Shown in pieces: positions 53,961-64,000 of a DNA stretch of 64,000 nucleotides. This stretch comes from Schistocerca nitens (taxonomy: Eukaryota > Arthropoda > Insecta > Orthoptera > Acrididae). The stretch spans positions 535,327,102-535,391,101 of the forward strand of contig NC_064616.1 of assembly GCF_023898315.1 (NCBI RefSeq). The letters are read 5' to 3'. The notes under the pieces are model-generated. The model had not been told where the DNA came from, made no database searches, and saw nothing but the letters and a program-made list of their open reading frames with translations. Every line of letters starts with the position of its first letter. Within the stretch, counting starts at the first letter, position 1. The translations under genes and the position numbers were made by a program.

Positions 53961-56158
53961 CAGGGTGTATACGCGGACAAGGAAAAAAAAAATTCCCGGA
54001 TATCTCGTTTAAAAAATATGCTTTTTCCCGGGCGAAAATACAATTTTTCCGTGCTAAGTGACATTAGTTTTTCCCTAGATTTTTCCCTGGGAACTGTAAA
54101 ACTTATGAGTCCTTTTAATGGTTAACGTTTTATACACTGGCGTAGAACTGTCCGGGGAAAAAACTGGGGGAGAAAAGTTTTGGAAATACTTTTGATGAAA
54201 AAAAAGAGAAGTTTTGGAAAGACCTTTGTTGTGCAAGCAACATATACGCTGCATATTTTCGTATTATGAAAGTATAAATTCGAATTGCACCAAACACAGC
54301 ACGTTAGTTTCCGTAGCGTTGAAATCGAGATGTCCTTGTGTAAGCCAGTCGGATCTCATACCCCCTGATCTCGCCAACCGATGACAGCAGATGTTCAGAG
54401 CATGGGACACGTGTTCTAGTCATCCAATAGCAAGATCACTGTTACGTAGCGAGAACACACAAAGAGGAAAAGTTAATGGTTTACATTAATATACATAGTA
54501 TACCACAAGAGAAGCTAAGCTTTCACATGTAATATTGATTTTTTTGCGTCTGTTACACTTCGAAGATAAATCACCCAAATGAGCCAGTAAATTTAAAATA
54601 ATTACATAAATGTCTGGTCTTCTGGGCTCGAAATTCTTGTAAGTGGCCGGTCCTCCAAGTTTTCAGTTTTAAACGCTCTGTGATTTAAGAAATTCGTCCC
54701 ACTTTCTCACACGTAACATAATTCAACTTGCGTAAAAATAAATTTTCTTTGAAAGTAATGCTTTTCGAACCACCATTTCCAATACTAACCTGAGACTGTT
54801 AGAAATAGGTTCGATTTAGCAGTTGCCAGTGAGCGCCAGAAAACAGGCATAATTGCGCGTGCGCAGCTGCAGTGGTGTAGGAAGCACGCATATTCGTTTG
54901 TAGAAAGCACTAAGAGAGCTTCCATTATGCCATAAAAGAAACAGGACATCAGAGGATACTCCAAGAGCATCGGAATTTCGTAAACCATACTAAAACGCAT
55001 AATTCGGCTTGAAGCGCACATTGGTTTTTTCCAGATTCACAATGGAGTAGCTCCCATCTGACATTAAGCTTTTCAGGGTGGTTTTTGGGATGTAAATTTT
55101 CTTGGAGTACCAGTACTGTACTATCTCATATTTGGTTCTTTATTATGGCATAATGCCATACATGGCGGAAGATGAAAACGTGCACCAGAAATTCAGCTTA
55201 CAGTTGGAACTAGCCAATACTGTGGAATGAAACACTTCGTTTCAAATAAATCGCTTTCCTCAGAGGAAAGAGTAATAAAGCCAAACTTTTTCAGCAAACT
55301 GACAAAAATAACTTCATTGTTCTCCAAGGCGATTAATGCTTGACTGCTAGAACTTGGAAATAAAATAAAATCAGAAAATTGAAACTAATAAAATATTTTT
55401 GCCCTCCGTAATTATTTGAATGTATTTTAATTCACTTGATAGCTCCCGGCACACAGAAATCCGTTTTATTTTCATTTGAAGTAGGAGCTGTAAACGAAGA
55501 GGAAACAGCGAAATCACTTAACGCAAACACGGATCACGTGGAGACTAATACCCTCCCCACTGCAACTCAGACAACTCTGCGCATGCGCGAATCTGGCAGC
55601 TAGGACGCGCGAGAAAATTTTTTCTCGTTACTCGTTATCATCTGGCTACCTGCTGCTACTGCCGATACAGCTAACAGCCATACTTCAAGTAGCAGGAAAC
55701 AGGAGAAAAGTACTGCCATACGCGAGTCAACTGCGCATGCGCAGCATGAGTCTGCTAGCAAATGGTCAAACGAACCTAACGTAAACAGTTGTGACATCAC
55801 GCTCAGAGAAAGCAGTTTATTATTACGAAGTATTACATAGTCTTCGCCCAAAGGCCTTTGACATATTTTTGCTGTTTGCAGACGCTTGGGTGTGCACGGT
55901 GTTTTGTTGTTATACATGGTGCATTTCCTTTGCCACTCGTTATTTTATTGCTGCAGTATCATTCTCCAGTAGCAGGATACAGCAACATTCTTTGCTAGAG
56001 AATTAATTCTTACCACTCAAAATTAGAAAATTTTAACTGGAAGCTAAAACAATGAAAAATTTCCGGAATTCCGAAAAATTCCGGGCCTGTTCCCGGTTTT
56101 CTCCCGGATGAAAAAATTTCCGGGTTTTTCCCTGTTGTCCCGGGTCGTACACACCCTG
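53961..56158. mobile_element. 2.2-kb terminal-inverted-repeat element, no transposase
   Basis: The ends read CAGGGTGTATACG and, in reverse complement, CAGGGTGTGTACG. Both arms continue with CCCGGG/TTCCCGG-rich sequence for about 100 bases (CCGGATATC, TTTTTCCC). A 5-bp direct repeat TACTG flanks it (53956-53960 and 56159-56163). The interior is non-coding. Superfamily uncertain: the TIR looks mariner-like, but the flank is not a simple TA pair. Confidence 0.7.
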
Positions 56159-56163
56159 TACTG

Positions 56164-56513
56164 TCTCTTCTAGCTGTCACACTCTCTCTCTTCTTCGTTG
56201 TCATTGTCATAGATTCTATCTTTCATTATCACTGGCTCTCACTCACTCCAACTTACTCTTTCTCTTTATCTCACCCCCCCCCCCCCCCCCCCGCCACTCA
56301 CCCACCTTCCCAATGTTTCCTTCACTCATTTCCTAGCACTGTTCTGTGACTGTCAACTGTGTTCCAGTGCCACTGTGTGTCTCTCACGTTACCATTGTCT
56401 CCTTTGCCCTTTCTATTACACAATCACTGTGTACTAACTTCCAGTATTTACCACTTTTCCGTCTCTTTCTTACTGCCACTGTCCCCTTCTCTCTCAGCAT
56501 AAAAAAGTTTGAA
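56164..56513. other. Low-complexity spacer
   Basis: Pyrimidine-rich sequence with a poly(C) run at 56274-56291. No gene. Confidence 0.6.
56274..56291. repeat. Poly(C) tract
   Basis: Eighteen consecutive C residues. Confidence 0.9.
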
Positions 56514-56515
56514 TA

Positions 56516-57286
56516 CAGGGTGTTACAAAAAGGTACGGCCAAACTTTCAGGAAACATTCCTCGCACACAAATAAAGAAAAGATGTTATGTGGACATGTGT
56601 CCGGAAACGCTCAATTTCCATGTTAGAGCTCATTTTAGTTTCGTCAGTATGTACAGTACTTCCTCGATTGACCTCCATGATTTCATACGTGATACTCTAC
56701 CTGTGCTGCTAGAACATGTGCCTTTACCAGTGCGACACAACATGTGGTTCATGCACGATGGAGCTCCTGCATATTTCAGTCGAAGTGTTCGTACGCTTCT
56801 CAAAAACAGATTCGGTGACCGATGGATTGGTAGGGGCGGACCAATTCCATGGCCTCCACGCTCTCCTGACCTCAACCCTCTTGACTTTCATTTATGGGGG
56901 TATTTGAAAGCTCTTGTCTACGCAACCCCGGTACCAAATGTAGAACCTCTTCGTGCTCGTATTGTGGACGGCTGTGATACAATACGCCATTCTCCAGGGC
57001 TGCATCAGCGCATCAGGGATTCCATGCGACGGAGGGTCGATGCATGTATCCTCGCTAACGGAAGACATTTTGAACATTTCCTGTAACAAAGTGTTTGAAG
57101 TCACGCTGGTACGTTCTGTTGCTGTGTGTTTCCATTCCATGATTAATGTGAGTTGAAGAGAAATAATAAAATGAGCTCTAACATGGAAAGTAAGCGTTTC
57201 GTGACACATGTCCACATAACATATTTTCTTTCTTTGTGTGTGAGAAATGTTTCGAAAGTTTGGCCGTACCTTTTTGTAACACCCTG
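56516..57286 (+). mobile_element. Mariner-like element, internally deleted
   Basis: TIRs begin CAGGGTGTTACAAAAAGG and share GTACGGCCAAACTTTC and TGTCCACATAAC-type blocks for about 130 bases. TA at 56514-56515 and 57287-57288. Only the 3' half of the transposase remains. Confidence 0.92.
56645..57086 (+). pseudogene. Mariner-like transposase, C-terminal half
   Basis: Reads DLHDFIRDTLPVLLEHVPLP, MWFMHDGAPAYFSRSVRTLL (second catalytic Asp), RWIGRGGPIPWPPRSPDLNP, LDFHLWGYLKALVYATP and ends ANGRHFEHFL with a TAA at 57084-57086. This part is open, but the DNA-binding domain and first Asp are deleted. Same general family as 13052-20952, at low identity. Confidence 0.88.
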
Positions 57287-57289
57287 TAT

Positions 57290-57640
57290 ATGACCATGCC
57301 AAAAATTTTGCGGAAGGTTTTTGAAGGTACTGGGGAAGGTAGAATGAAGCAGCTGGTTCTCAACCTCTTAGTCGAGAATTTTAAATAAACGGGAATATAT
57401 TAGCATTTCTTGTTCCCCGATAGGAGCATTTCTCAGCTGGTTCGCTTCATATCCCTGCTGCACCAGCACATCTATTGGTTAATAAAATTTAAATAGTTTA
57501 CCTATGTGAAACTGAAATAACGCAGAACTGATTTTACACCTTAGATCGGATTTTACGAACAAAACAATTTTGCATGGGCTTCATTACTACAACGTGGGGC
57601 TCCCAGATCATCACGGGGACATTTTACGGCACATTTCTCC
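57290..57640. other. Unassigned DNA
   Basis: No feature recognised. Confidence 0.4.
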
Positions 57641-57649
57641 ATGCTACGT

Positions 57650-58180
57650 CACTTCATAAACTGTTTTCGACTCACACCACATTTTATGTGCGTAATTTAC
57701 ACGTAGAAGTAGGGTAATTTTTAACCTCTGTATCTCGGAAACGGATAAAGATATGAAGAAAATGTTCAGGATTGATCGGGATAATAGGAACACGTTGTCA
57801 ATATTACAGCACTTTGCTGTGCATAGTCGTTTCGGAATCTACGGCTCGGTTTTGATAAAAAAAAGTGTTATGGGTGTTTCTCGATAACGGATGAAGATTT
57901 TTGAAACGGAGAGATGATTCTTCTAGATAAATGCCTACAGCATATACCGTTAAAATTTTATCAATTTGCTACAGTTATTTATTATGTAGATTTCGCTTCA
58001 TACCGGATTTTGCGTGTAGAGGTAAAGTAATACAGAACTTCGGTATCTTGGAAACGGATAAAGATATCAAGAAAATTTTCGAGTTTGTTCGAGTTCGGGA
58101 CCTTAGGGATATATTGTAAGGATATTTCAGCTATTTGCTGAGCATACCCGTCTTGGAATCCTTGACTGGGTTTTTGTCCG
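57650..58180. repeat. Diverged ~315-bp tandem repeat, two units
   Basis: Units of about 57650-57870 and 57965-58180 share GGAAACGGATAAAGATAT-AAGAAAAT (57735 and 58045), TTTGCTGTGCATA / TTTGCTGAGCATA and CGGTTTTGAT / GGGTTTTTGT. A weaker third echo (GATAACGGATGAAGATTTTTG) lies between them. Possibly old satellite-like DNA. Confidence 0.55.
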
Positions 58181-59238
58181 ACGGTGACGGCGAAAATATA
58201 GTTTAAAAAAAGCTATTTGAGGTTTTCTGAGGAACCAGTGGTGCCTCCGTACGTCCCAACAAGCCCACTATAGGCTAAATCAAATGCAAAAAGAGCCAAC
58301 TGATTTTCTCAATTTGCCTAAGCAAGAGGAAGTGTGTAATATTCATATTTTGGCCCTGTACTGAAGAATAGTGACACTAATATGATCCTCCTACTGGGGA
58401 TACAAATACTCCGTAGCCCAAGGGCTATCCAAGATACTTGACGCTACCTTTTTATCAACAACAGAACCCCATGTATGAGCACCAGAAAATTCAGTTTTGA
58501 TGCCGGGCGTTTTGGACCATATTAGGTACGTATGTTGTCGCATGTATACTGAATAGATCGTTCACTACCACGGAGAGAGCCACTACTGTTCCGGTGGGCT
58601 CGAGCATTTTGAATTCACTGGGAGAGGAATTGCCCCAGACCCTTGAAAACCACAGTTACCAGTTGTTGCCACAGACTGTACCTTACGTACCCTCCAACTG
58701 GGAGCGAAAAAGTGGACTGAATTTAAAAATTCACCCCTTGGAATTTCTCCAACGTTTTCAAGACTGGTACGAGTCTGGTAATATTGATCCACGACAATTA
58801 CTAAACTCATGTGGACAACAACCCAAATCCGAGGCGATCCTGTAATGCCAAATAATAGTACGCTATAATGCGGACTTGTACAGATGAGCTGCGATTTCCT
58901 GGTTCAGTGCTGGAACCGGGCACGTCAGGAAATAGTTAAAAACGCTTTCTGCTAACGGGGCCAGAATACAGTCCCAGCGGCGAGAGTCTCCGCGAGCTTT
59001 TTATCTGAGAAATTTTGGCAGTGCAACACCTGGAGCCACCAATGGATCCCGACGAAATGATCCCATTAATATACCACACGATGCCAGAATTGGCGAGGCG
59101 ACAGTTATTAACTATTCCAGTCATCAATACAGAATAACCTTTGGAAATACTGTTGATACTAGACAATGGGTTCGATGACCTCGCTGTTTGGTCCTCTCCC
59201 ATAAATCAACCAACCAATTATACAATTTCCAAGCGGCG
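58181..59238. other. Mostly unassigned DNA
   Basis: Apart from the small open frame at 58594-58845, nothing is recognised. Confidence 0.4.
58594..58845 (+). CDS. Hypothetical 83-residue open frame
   Basis: Encodes a hydrophilic peptide including LPQTLENHSYQLLPQTVPYV and HPLEFLQRFQDWYESGN. The HPLEFL-RF--W spacing is faintly gag-like. I cannot confirm that it is a gene. It has no recognisable promoter or splice context. Confidence 0.2.
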   Translation: MGSSILNSLGEELPQTLENHSYQLLPQTVPYVPSNWERKSGLNLKIHPLEFLQRFQDWYESGNIDPRQLLNSCGQQPKSEAIL

Positions 59239-59250
59239 ACAAATCGTATA

Positions 59251-59443
59251 GCCGGCCGAAGTAGCCGTGCGGTTAAAGGCGCTGCAGTCTGGAACCGCGA
59301 GACCGCTACGGTCGCAGGTTCAAATCCTGCCTCGGGCATGGATGTTTGTGATGTCCTTAGGTTAGTTAGGTTTAACTAGTTCTAAGTTCTAGGGGACTAA
59401 TGACCTCAGCAGTTGAGTCCCATAGTGCTCAGAGCCATTTTGA
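59251..59443 (+). mobile_element. SINE-A copy
   Basis: Complete. An exact 12-bp TSD ACAAATCGTATA lies at 59239-59250 and 59444-59455. Confidence 0.95.
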
Positions 59444-60620
59444 ACAAATCGTATACTTGCACTTAGTGTAGGAATGGGTCGTGGCAATGACCGGCCACAG
59501 AACCAAGTCATAGGTCTGGAGAAGGCCATGCGCAGCACGTCGAGGACGAGGTAACAGCTCTCACCAGAATAATCTGTACGCCAGGAATCAGAGCCGGCCC
59601 TAAGCATGTGCAAACGGTGCCACCGTACAGGTCCCCCGCAAAGAATTAGAAGGTAATTTTAATGTTGGTATTATAAACAAATTGAAAGAATAACGTAAGG
59701 TGTTTCTGAGTCAACTGTTAATTTTAATTAAGAATGTAATGTAATTGAATCATATACCCACTGGGACACGCGACTACATGGATACAGGTGTACGTCGCAG
59801 AGAACTATCGTTCCATCCGAGTCCTGGGAACCAAGGAGTATGATGGGATGCGCAGAGATACGCAATTCATTATCTCTCACGCCCCCCCCCCCCACCCCGC
59901 ACCCTTGCAACTCACTGTTGTGGCTAACAGTCAAACATTATAGTCATCGGCCAGACGGTATCTCTCTCAGAATAATTTGTTCACTGTAGTGAGATTAAAT
60001 GTATGTTTCCATTTTACACCGTTCCATGTGTTATGTGTGGGTTCTGTGTTAAGATACAGTGTTTTTCTTGTGCTGTGAAGTTTACAGTTCCGACAGGGGA
60101 ATGTCTAATGAGAGAGATAGATTTAGGAAATTCGATTCAGATGCTCAAAAGAACAAGAAAAAGCTACATTATGAACAATTTTTGAACTCACAAAAAGGAG
60201 CTTTCGAAAAGTTTCTTCGAGCAACATTCCCACAAATTAAGAATAACTAGCCCGGCGATGGTATTAGCAATAACCTCTGATAATTTAGTGCTTTAGATAA
60301 CAATGAAAAGGAAGTATTTGAATCCGAACATCCTGCTACCACCCATTCAGGTAGGCCTACTAGTAGCGATCCTGAAATAATCACAAATCTGAACCCAGAC
60401 ACTTGGCCTAATACGTTAACATCCTCATGATAGATGAATTTTTACTACACAAACAGAAGAAAATTTTGAACTCATTTTTACGTAAGAACTTGGTCTAGTA
60501 AAGAAAAAAGAAACGAAAATGGCTTTGTGTTCTGAATCTACCAACAAAGTTTTTTGCTACAGACTAACTCCGGCGTGCGTGCTTTGTTATTGTAGTAAAT
60601 TTTTTGGATCTCCTTCAACC

Positions 60621-60812
60621 GCCGGCCGCGGTGGTATCGCGGTTCTAGGCGCGCAGTCCGGAACCGTGCAACTGCTACGGTCGCACGTTCGAATCCTGCC
60701 TCGGGCATGGATGTGTGTGATGTCCTTAGGTTAGTTAGGTTTAAGTAGTTCTAAGTTCTAGGGGATTGATGACCACAGCTGTTAAGTCCCATAGTGCTCA
60801 GAGCCATTTTTT
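60621..60812 (+). mobile_element. SINE-A copy
   Basis: Complete. An exact 12-bp TSD TCTCCTTCAACC lies at 60609-60620 and 60813-60824, inside the hAT transposase remnant. Confidence 0.95.
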
Positions 60813-60865
60813 TCTCCTTCAACCAAGCTGTCCAGTTATGGACTGTGAGACTGGGTTAATTGTGG

Positions 60866-61014
60866 TTCAAATGGCTCTGAGCACTATGGGACTTAACATC
60901 TGTGGTCATCAGTCCCCTAGAACTTAGAAGTACTTAAACCTAACTAACCTAAAGACATCACACACATCCATGCCCGAGGCAGGATTCGAACCTGCGACCG
61001 TAGCAGTCGCGCGG
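60866..61014 (-). mobile_element. SINE-A copy, 5'-truncated
   Basis: The head before GCAGTCGCGCGG is lost. TSD TAATTGTGG at 60857-60865 and 61015-61023. Inside the hAT remnant. Confidence 0.93.
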
Positions 61015-61042
61015 TAATTGTGGAACTGGGCTTCAAGAGCAT

Positions 61043-61136
61043 GAACAATCATTTAAACACATAGAGCCTACAAAAAAGGGCCAGAATGTGAACAATCATT
61101 TAAATACATAGAGCCTACAAAAAAGGGCCAGAATGT
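61043..61136. repeat. 47-bp tandem duplication
   Basis: Two adjacent copies beginning GAACAATCATTTAAACACAT, with one difference (C/T), in the hAT coding remnant. Confidence 0.9.
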
Positions 61137-61387
61137 GAGACAGGTTGAAACAAGGATGGCGGTAATCGATCGAAATGACCTTGAAGTACTACAAAAGGAA
61201 GGGAATTTGGTGTCAGGTTCTGACGAGAACTATACTCTCCACCAGGTCCCTGGCTCAGCATAATATATGACCTTACGAGAAAAGAAGCAACAACAAGCGC
61301 TATCAAGATAATAATGATTATTGTCTTGGTTTGATTGAAATGACAAAATTTGACCCTGTTTTACAAGAACATTTACAAACAAAAACC

Positions 61388-61703
61388 GTCGGAACAACAG
61401 GCCTTCAAGGCTCAACGGTACCGATCGGCCGCCGCGCCACCCTCAGAATTAGGCGCCACCGGATGGGGAAACGGAGGGGCGTGTGATCAGCACAGCGCTC
61501 TTCCGGCCGTTGTCAATATTCGCGACCGTCGTTGCTACTTCTCATTTCTCAGTTAAGTATCTCCTCAATTGGCCTCACAAGGGCTGAGTGCACCCCGCTT
61601 GCCAATAGTACTCGGCATACCCGGGCGGTGACCCATCCAAGTGTTAGCCAAGTCCGACAGTGCTTAACTTCGGTGATGTGACAGGAACCGGTGTTATCAC
61701 CGC
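61388..61703 (-). mobile_element. SINE-D, 5S-rRNA-derived
   Basis: On the minus strand it starts GCGGTGATAACACCGGTTCC and continues with ATCACCGAAGTTAAGCACTG, TCGGACTTGGCTAACACTTG and GATGGGTCACCGCCCGGGTA, close to 5S rRNA, followed by a body shared with 51609-51900 (CTTGTGAGGCCAATTGAGGA). No clear TSD. It interrupts the hAT transposase reading. Confidence 0.85.
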
Positions 61704-63487
61704 GGAGTCTCAAGAAGTTCATGACCATTATCCTAGTAAAGTCGTTCAAAATGAACAAATAAATCTGCTTGCCAACGAAGTAAAAAACAGCAGTGTTAAT
61801 TTTCTAACAGGAAGTAAATATTTTTCAATCATGCTTGGTTATACTCCTGATACAAACCACAATTAACACATGACATGATTGTTAGGTTTGTAAACTTATC
61901 CGAAGACGTAGTGACTGCAGGAGAACATTTTCTCGGTTTTCTGAACGCCACTTCAACAACAGGAGGAAGTTTGACTGAAACCCTTTTGTCGAAACAAGCT
62001 CAACTAGGTCTCGATATTCATGATTGGAAAGGCCAAAGTTAACGATAATGGCGCAGATATGAAAGTTCATCTAAGTGATGTTCATGCCCGAAACCTAAAG
62101 TGTAACCCGGGAGCATTTTGTATGCCATGTGCTAACCACAGTCTTAATCATATGTTATTAGATGCAGCTAAGTCTATAGTAAAAGCAGTCACATTTTTTG
62201 GTGTAATTCAAAGAGATGGGAAATCTTATTGAAAAGGGTAACATCTTTAACAGTGAAGAAGCTTTCAGATACTCGAGGGGAACGTAGGTTGGAGTGTGTC
62301 AAAGCTATAACGAAGCAAGATAAGTGAAGAGATGCCCTTCTTGAAGAGAGAAATAGCACTGATAAATCGAAAACAAAGGGTGAAGCACACACGCTTGCTG
62401 TGAACGGATTAGAAAACGGAAAGTTTATTGCAGGCGTTGTCAAATGGTATGATTTTCTCCTTGCCATTAACGTCGCAAGTAAGGCACCTCAAGCAGAGAA
62501 CATGGACGTGAAAGTAGTAACTAATGCTCGGAAAAATTTAGAGTAGTTTCTTGAAAATTTCCGTGACGGTTTTGCTAACGCGCAGCTAACTGCGAAACAG
62601 AGAGCTGAAAGTTTACAGTTTGAGCCAAAATATATATTTTAAAGAAAGCTGGCAAGAAGGCGAAGCAATTTGATTATGAAAGTGACGACATGGTTTGCGT
62701 GCCACAATTTCCGGTAGAGGACTACAGAACTAGAAAATTGATTTTTTCTATCCTGTCGTTGTCACAGTATTAAAAAGTTTGAAGGAAAGGTTTGGGCAAT
62801 TGAGTAAGTATTCCGAAATATTCGGCTTTTTGTTCTCTCTAGAATGCTTACGGTACATCCAAGACGAATAACTGAAAATGTCATAAGAAACTAGAGAAAG
62901 AGCTAAGTGAAAACGTAAACGGTGAATGTTTAAAAGACATTACTGAACCAGAACTTTTGATGGATATCATAGTGTTCAGAAATATGGTGCCCAAGAATAT
63001 ATTAACTCCAGCGCTAATATTGAAATAGTTAAATGAAATGTCCCAACATTTACAATGCTTACAGAATTTTGCTAATTGTGCCAGTGATCGTCGCTTCCGC
63101 CGAAAGGAGTTTTTCATGTTTGAAGTTGATCAAGAGTTATTTCAGGAGCAGCATCTCGCAAGAACCCCTGTCTTCTCTTGCCGTGTTATCAGTGGAACAG
63201 GAAGTGGTTTCAAAACTAAATTTTTATGACACTTAATGAATTTGCTCGTCAAAGAGCAAGATAAAAACGTTTTTTGTAAAGTCTGGAAATCAGAAAACCC
63301 TTAGCGCCCAAACTCACAAATCATTTATTTTTCACGCAACTATAGAGCACAGTGAGGTGATGAGTACATTTAAGACTGTATCCTAAACAGTATCTGTGAA
63401 TCTTGCTTGAATTTGAATTTCATTAAATTCTAAGGGCACTCATAGGTGAGTTAGTTTTTATTATTAACATTTTATTAATTACCATAC

Positions 63488-63684
63488 GCCGGCCGGGGTG
63501 GCCGAGCGGTTCTAGGCACACAGTCTGGAACCGCGCGACCTCTACGGTCGCATGTTCGAATCCTGCCTCGGGCATGGATGTGTGTGATGTCCTTAGGTTA
63601 GTTAGCTTTAAGTTGTTCTAAGTTCTAGGGGACTGATGACCTCAGAAGTTAAGTCCCATAGTGCTCAGAGCCATTTGAACCATC
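63488..63684 (+). mobile_element. SINE-A copy
   Basis: Complete. An exact 11-bp TSD AATTACCATAC lies at 63477-63487 and 63685-63695, in the 3' non-coding part of the hAT element. Confidence 0.95.
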
Positions 63685-64000
63685 AATTACCATACCTACT
63701 GAGATTCCTTCTCCCATTAATTATTTTACTACCACAACAGTAGCTCTGTTGCGGTAATAGTCTTTTGATATGTTGGCAGCAAGTTAACGACGAACTTAAA
63801 ATTCTTTTAAGCGTGGCAGTGGAGTATCATGTGTGTTACAATTCTTTTAAACGTGGAAACGGTTTATCATATGTATTGTTGGAGGGGCCGGGAGGGGAGG
63901 GGGTTCTGCACAGGACCCTGCGCCAACTAAAGCCGACTCAGACAGGAATTTTACGTCAGTACAGCGCTCTAATTCACGAGGGAGAACGCTCAAGGCGAAT

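Larger units (their letters stand above)
60101..63236 (+). pseudogene. hAT transposase (TTF/DUF4371/ZMYM1-like)
   Basis: Starts at ATG 60101: MSNERDRFRKFDSDAQKNKK then EKFL. A TTF-type zinc-finger region follows, NLNPDTWPNTL (about 60390) and LCYCSKFFGSPSTK, with the CEHEQSFKH-like block split by two SINEs. DUF4371-like blocks: IEMTKFDPVLQEHLQ (61335-61378), then after the 5S SINE INLLANEVKNSSVNFLTGSK, and YFSIMLGYTPDTNHN. These continue with AGEHFLGFLNATSTTGGSL, LSKQAQLGLDIHDWKG and CMPCANHSLNHMLLDAAKS. The hAT C-terminal dimerisation block is ILLIVPVIVASAERSFSCLK (about 63060-63120). Stops and shifts lie at about 60250, 60425, 61863, 62040 and 62230. A 47-bp tandem duplication sits at 61043-61136. 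Confidence 0.85.
59589..63941 (+). mobile_element. hAT element (ZMYM1-like), with nested SINEs
   Basis: The left end is CAGAGCCGGCCCTAAGC; the right end in reverse complement is CTGAGTCGGCTTTAG. Both then have GC-rich sequence with CCTGTRCAG-type and CCCCC blocks. The 8-bp flank CCAGGAAT (59581-59588) / ACAGGAAT (63942-63949) matches at 7 of 8 positions, as expected for hAT. The plus-strand transposase is broken, and three SINE-A copies and one 5S-type SINE are nested inside. Confidence 0.85.

Overview
This is arthropod nuclear DNA, most likely from an orthopteran of the Schistocerca (locust/grasshopper) type. There is no prokaryotic gene organisation, rRNA or CRISPR. The window is almost entirely transposable elements (TEs) nested inside one another. 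It carries about 14 copies of one tRNA-derived SINE that I recognise as typical of grasshopper genomes, most with clear target-site duplications (TSDs). The only good candidate for a host gene is a single internal exon of an AT-hook protein (1681-2778, minus strand). The species assignment is inference from repeat content.

Layout. 1-2.9 kb: a mariner-type remnant, then the AT-hook exon with a 30-bp coding minisatellite. 2.9-4.5 kb: a broken LINE carrying a SINE. 4.54-9.16 kb: a fold-back element with inverted arms of 1.43 and 1.26 kb. 9.2-25.1 kb: a nest of at least four levels. A Tc1-like transposon is split by an element with ~0.5-kb inverted termini (called element X here). Element X carries three fragments of one uncharacterised gene family and was itself invaded by SINEs, a Penelope-like endonuclease fragment, and a mariner-like element whose transposase is cut by a 6-kb I-type LINE. 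26.2-29.9 kb: a CR1/L2-like LINE inserted in the terminus of a mariner-like element. 30.2-34.3 kb: a minus-strand RTE-like LINE lying between the halves of a plus-strand RTE copy. 35-41 kb: SINEs, microsatellites, and a heat-shock-type promoter (HSE array, TATA, initiator) directly upstream of a Helitron N-terminal remnant. 41.2-47.4 kb: tandem Penelope-like elements with hammerhead-like motifs, split by two LINEs. 49.6-51.1 kb: a Tc1-like element beside a possible Harbinger fragment. 51.6-58.2 kb: a 5S-rRNA-derived SINE, a 2.2-kb terminal-inverted-repeat element and another mariner-like element. 59.6-63.9 kb: a hAT element (ZMYM1-like transposase) with TIRs, an 8-bp TSD and four nested SINEs.

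Nearly every coding sequence is disrupted by stops, frameshifts or insertions. The best preserved is ORF2 of the I-type LINE (1227 codons without a stop), although its RT has PQA where PQG is expected and its ORF1 is frameshifted. The TSDs and nesting give a relative order of insertions. Family names rest on motif recognition by eye, not on database searches.
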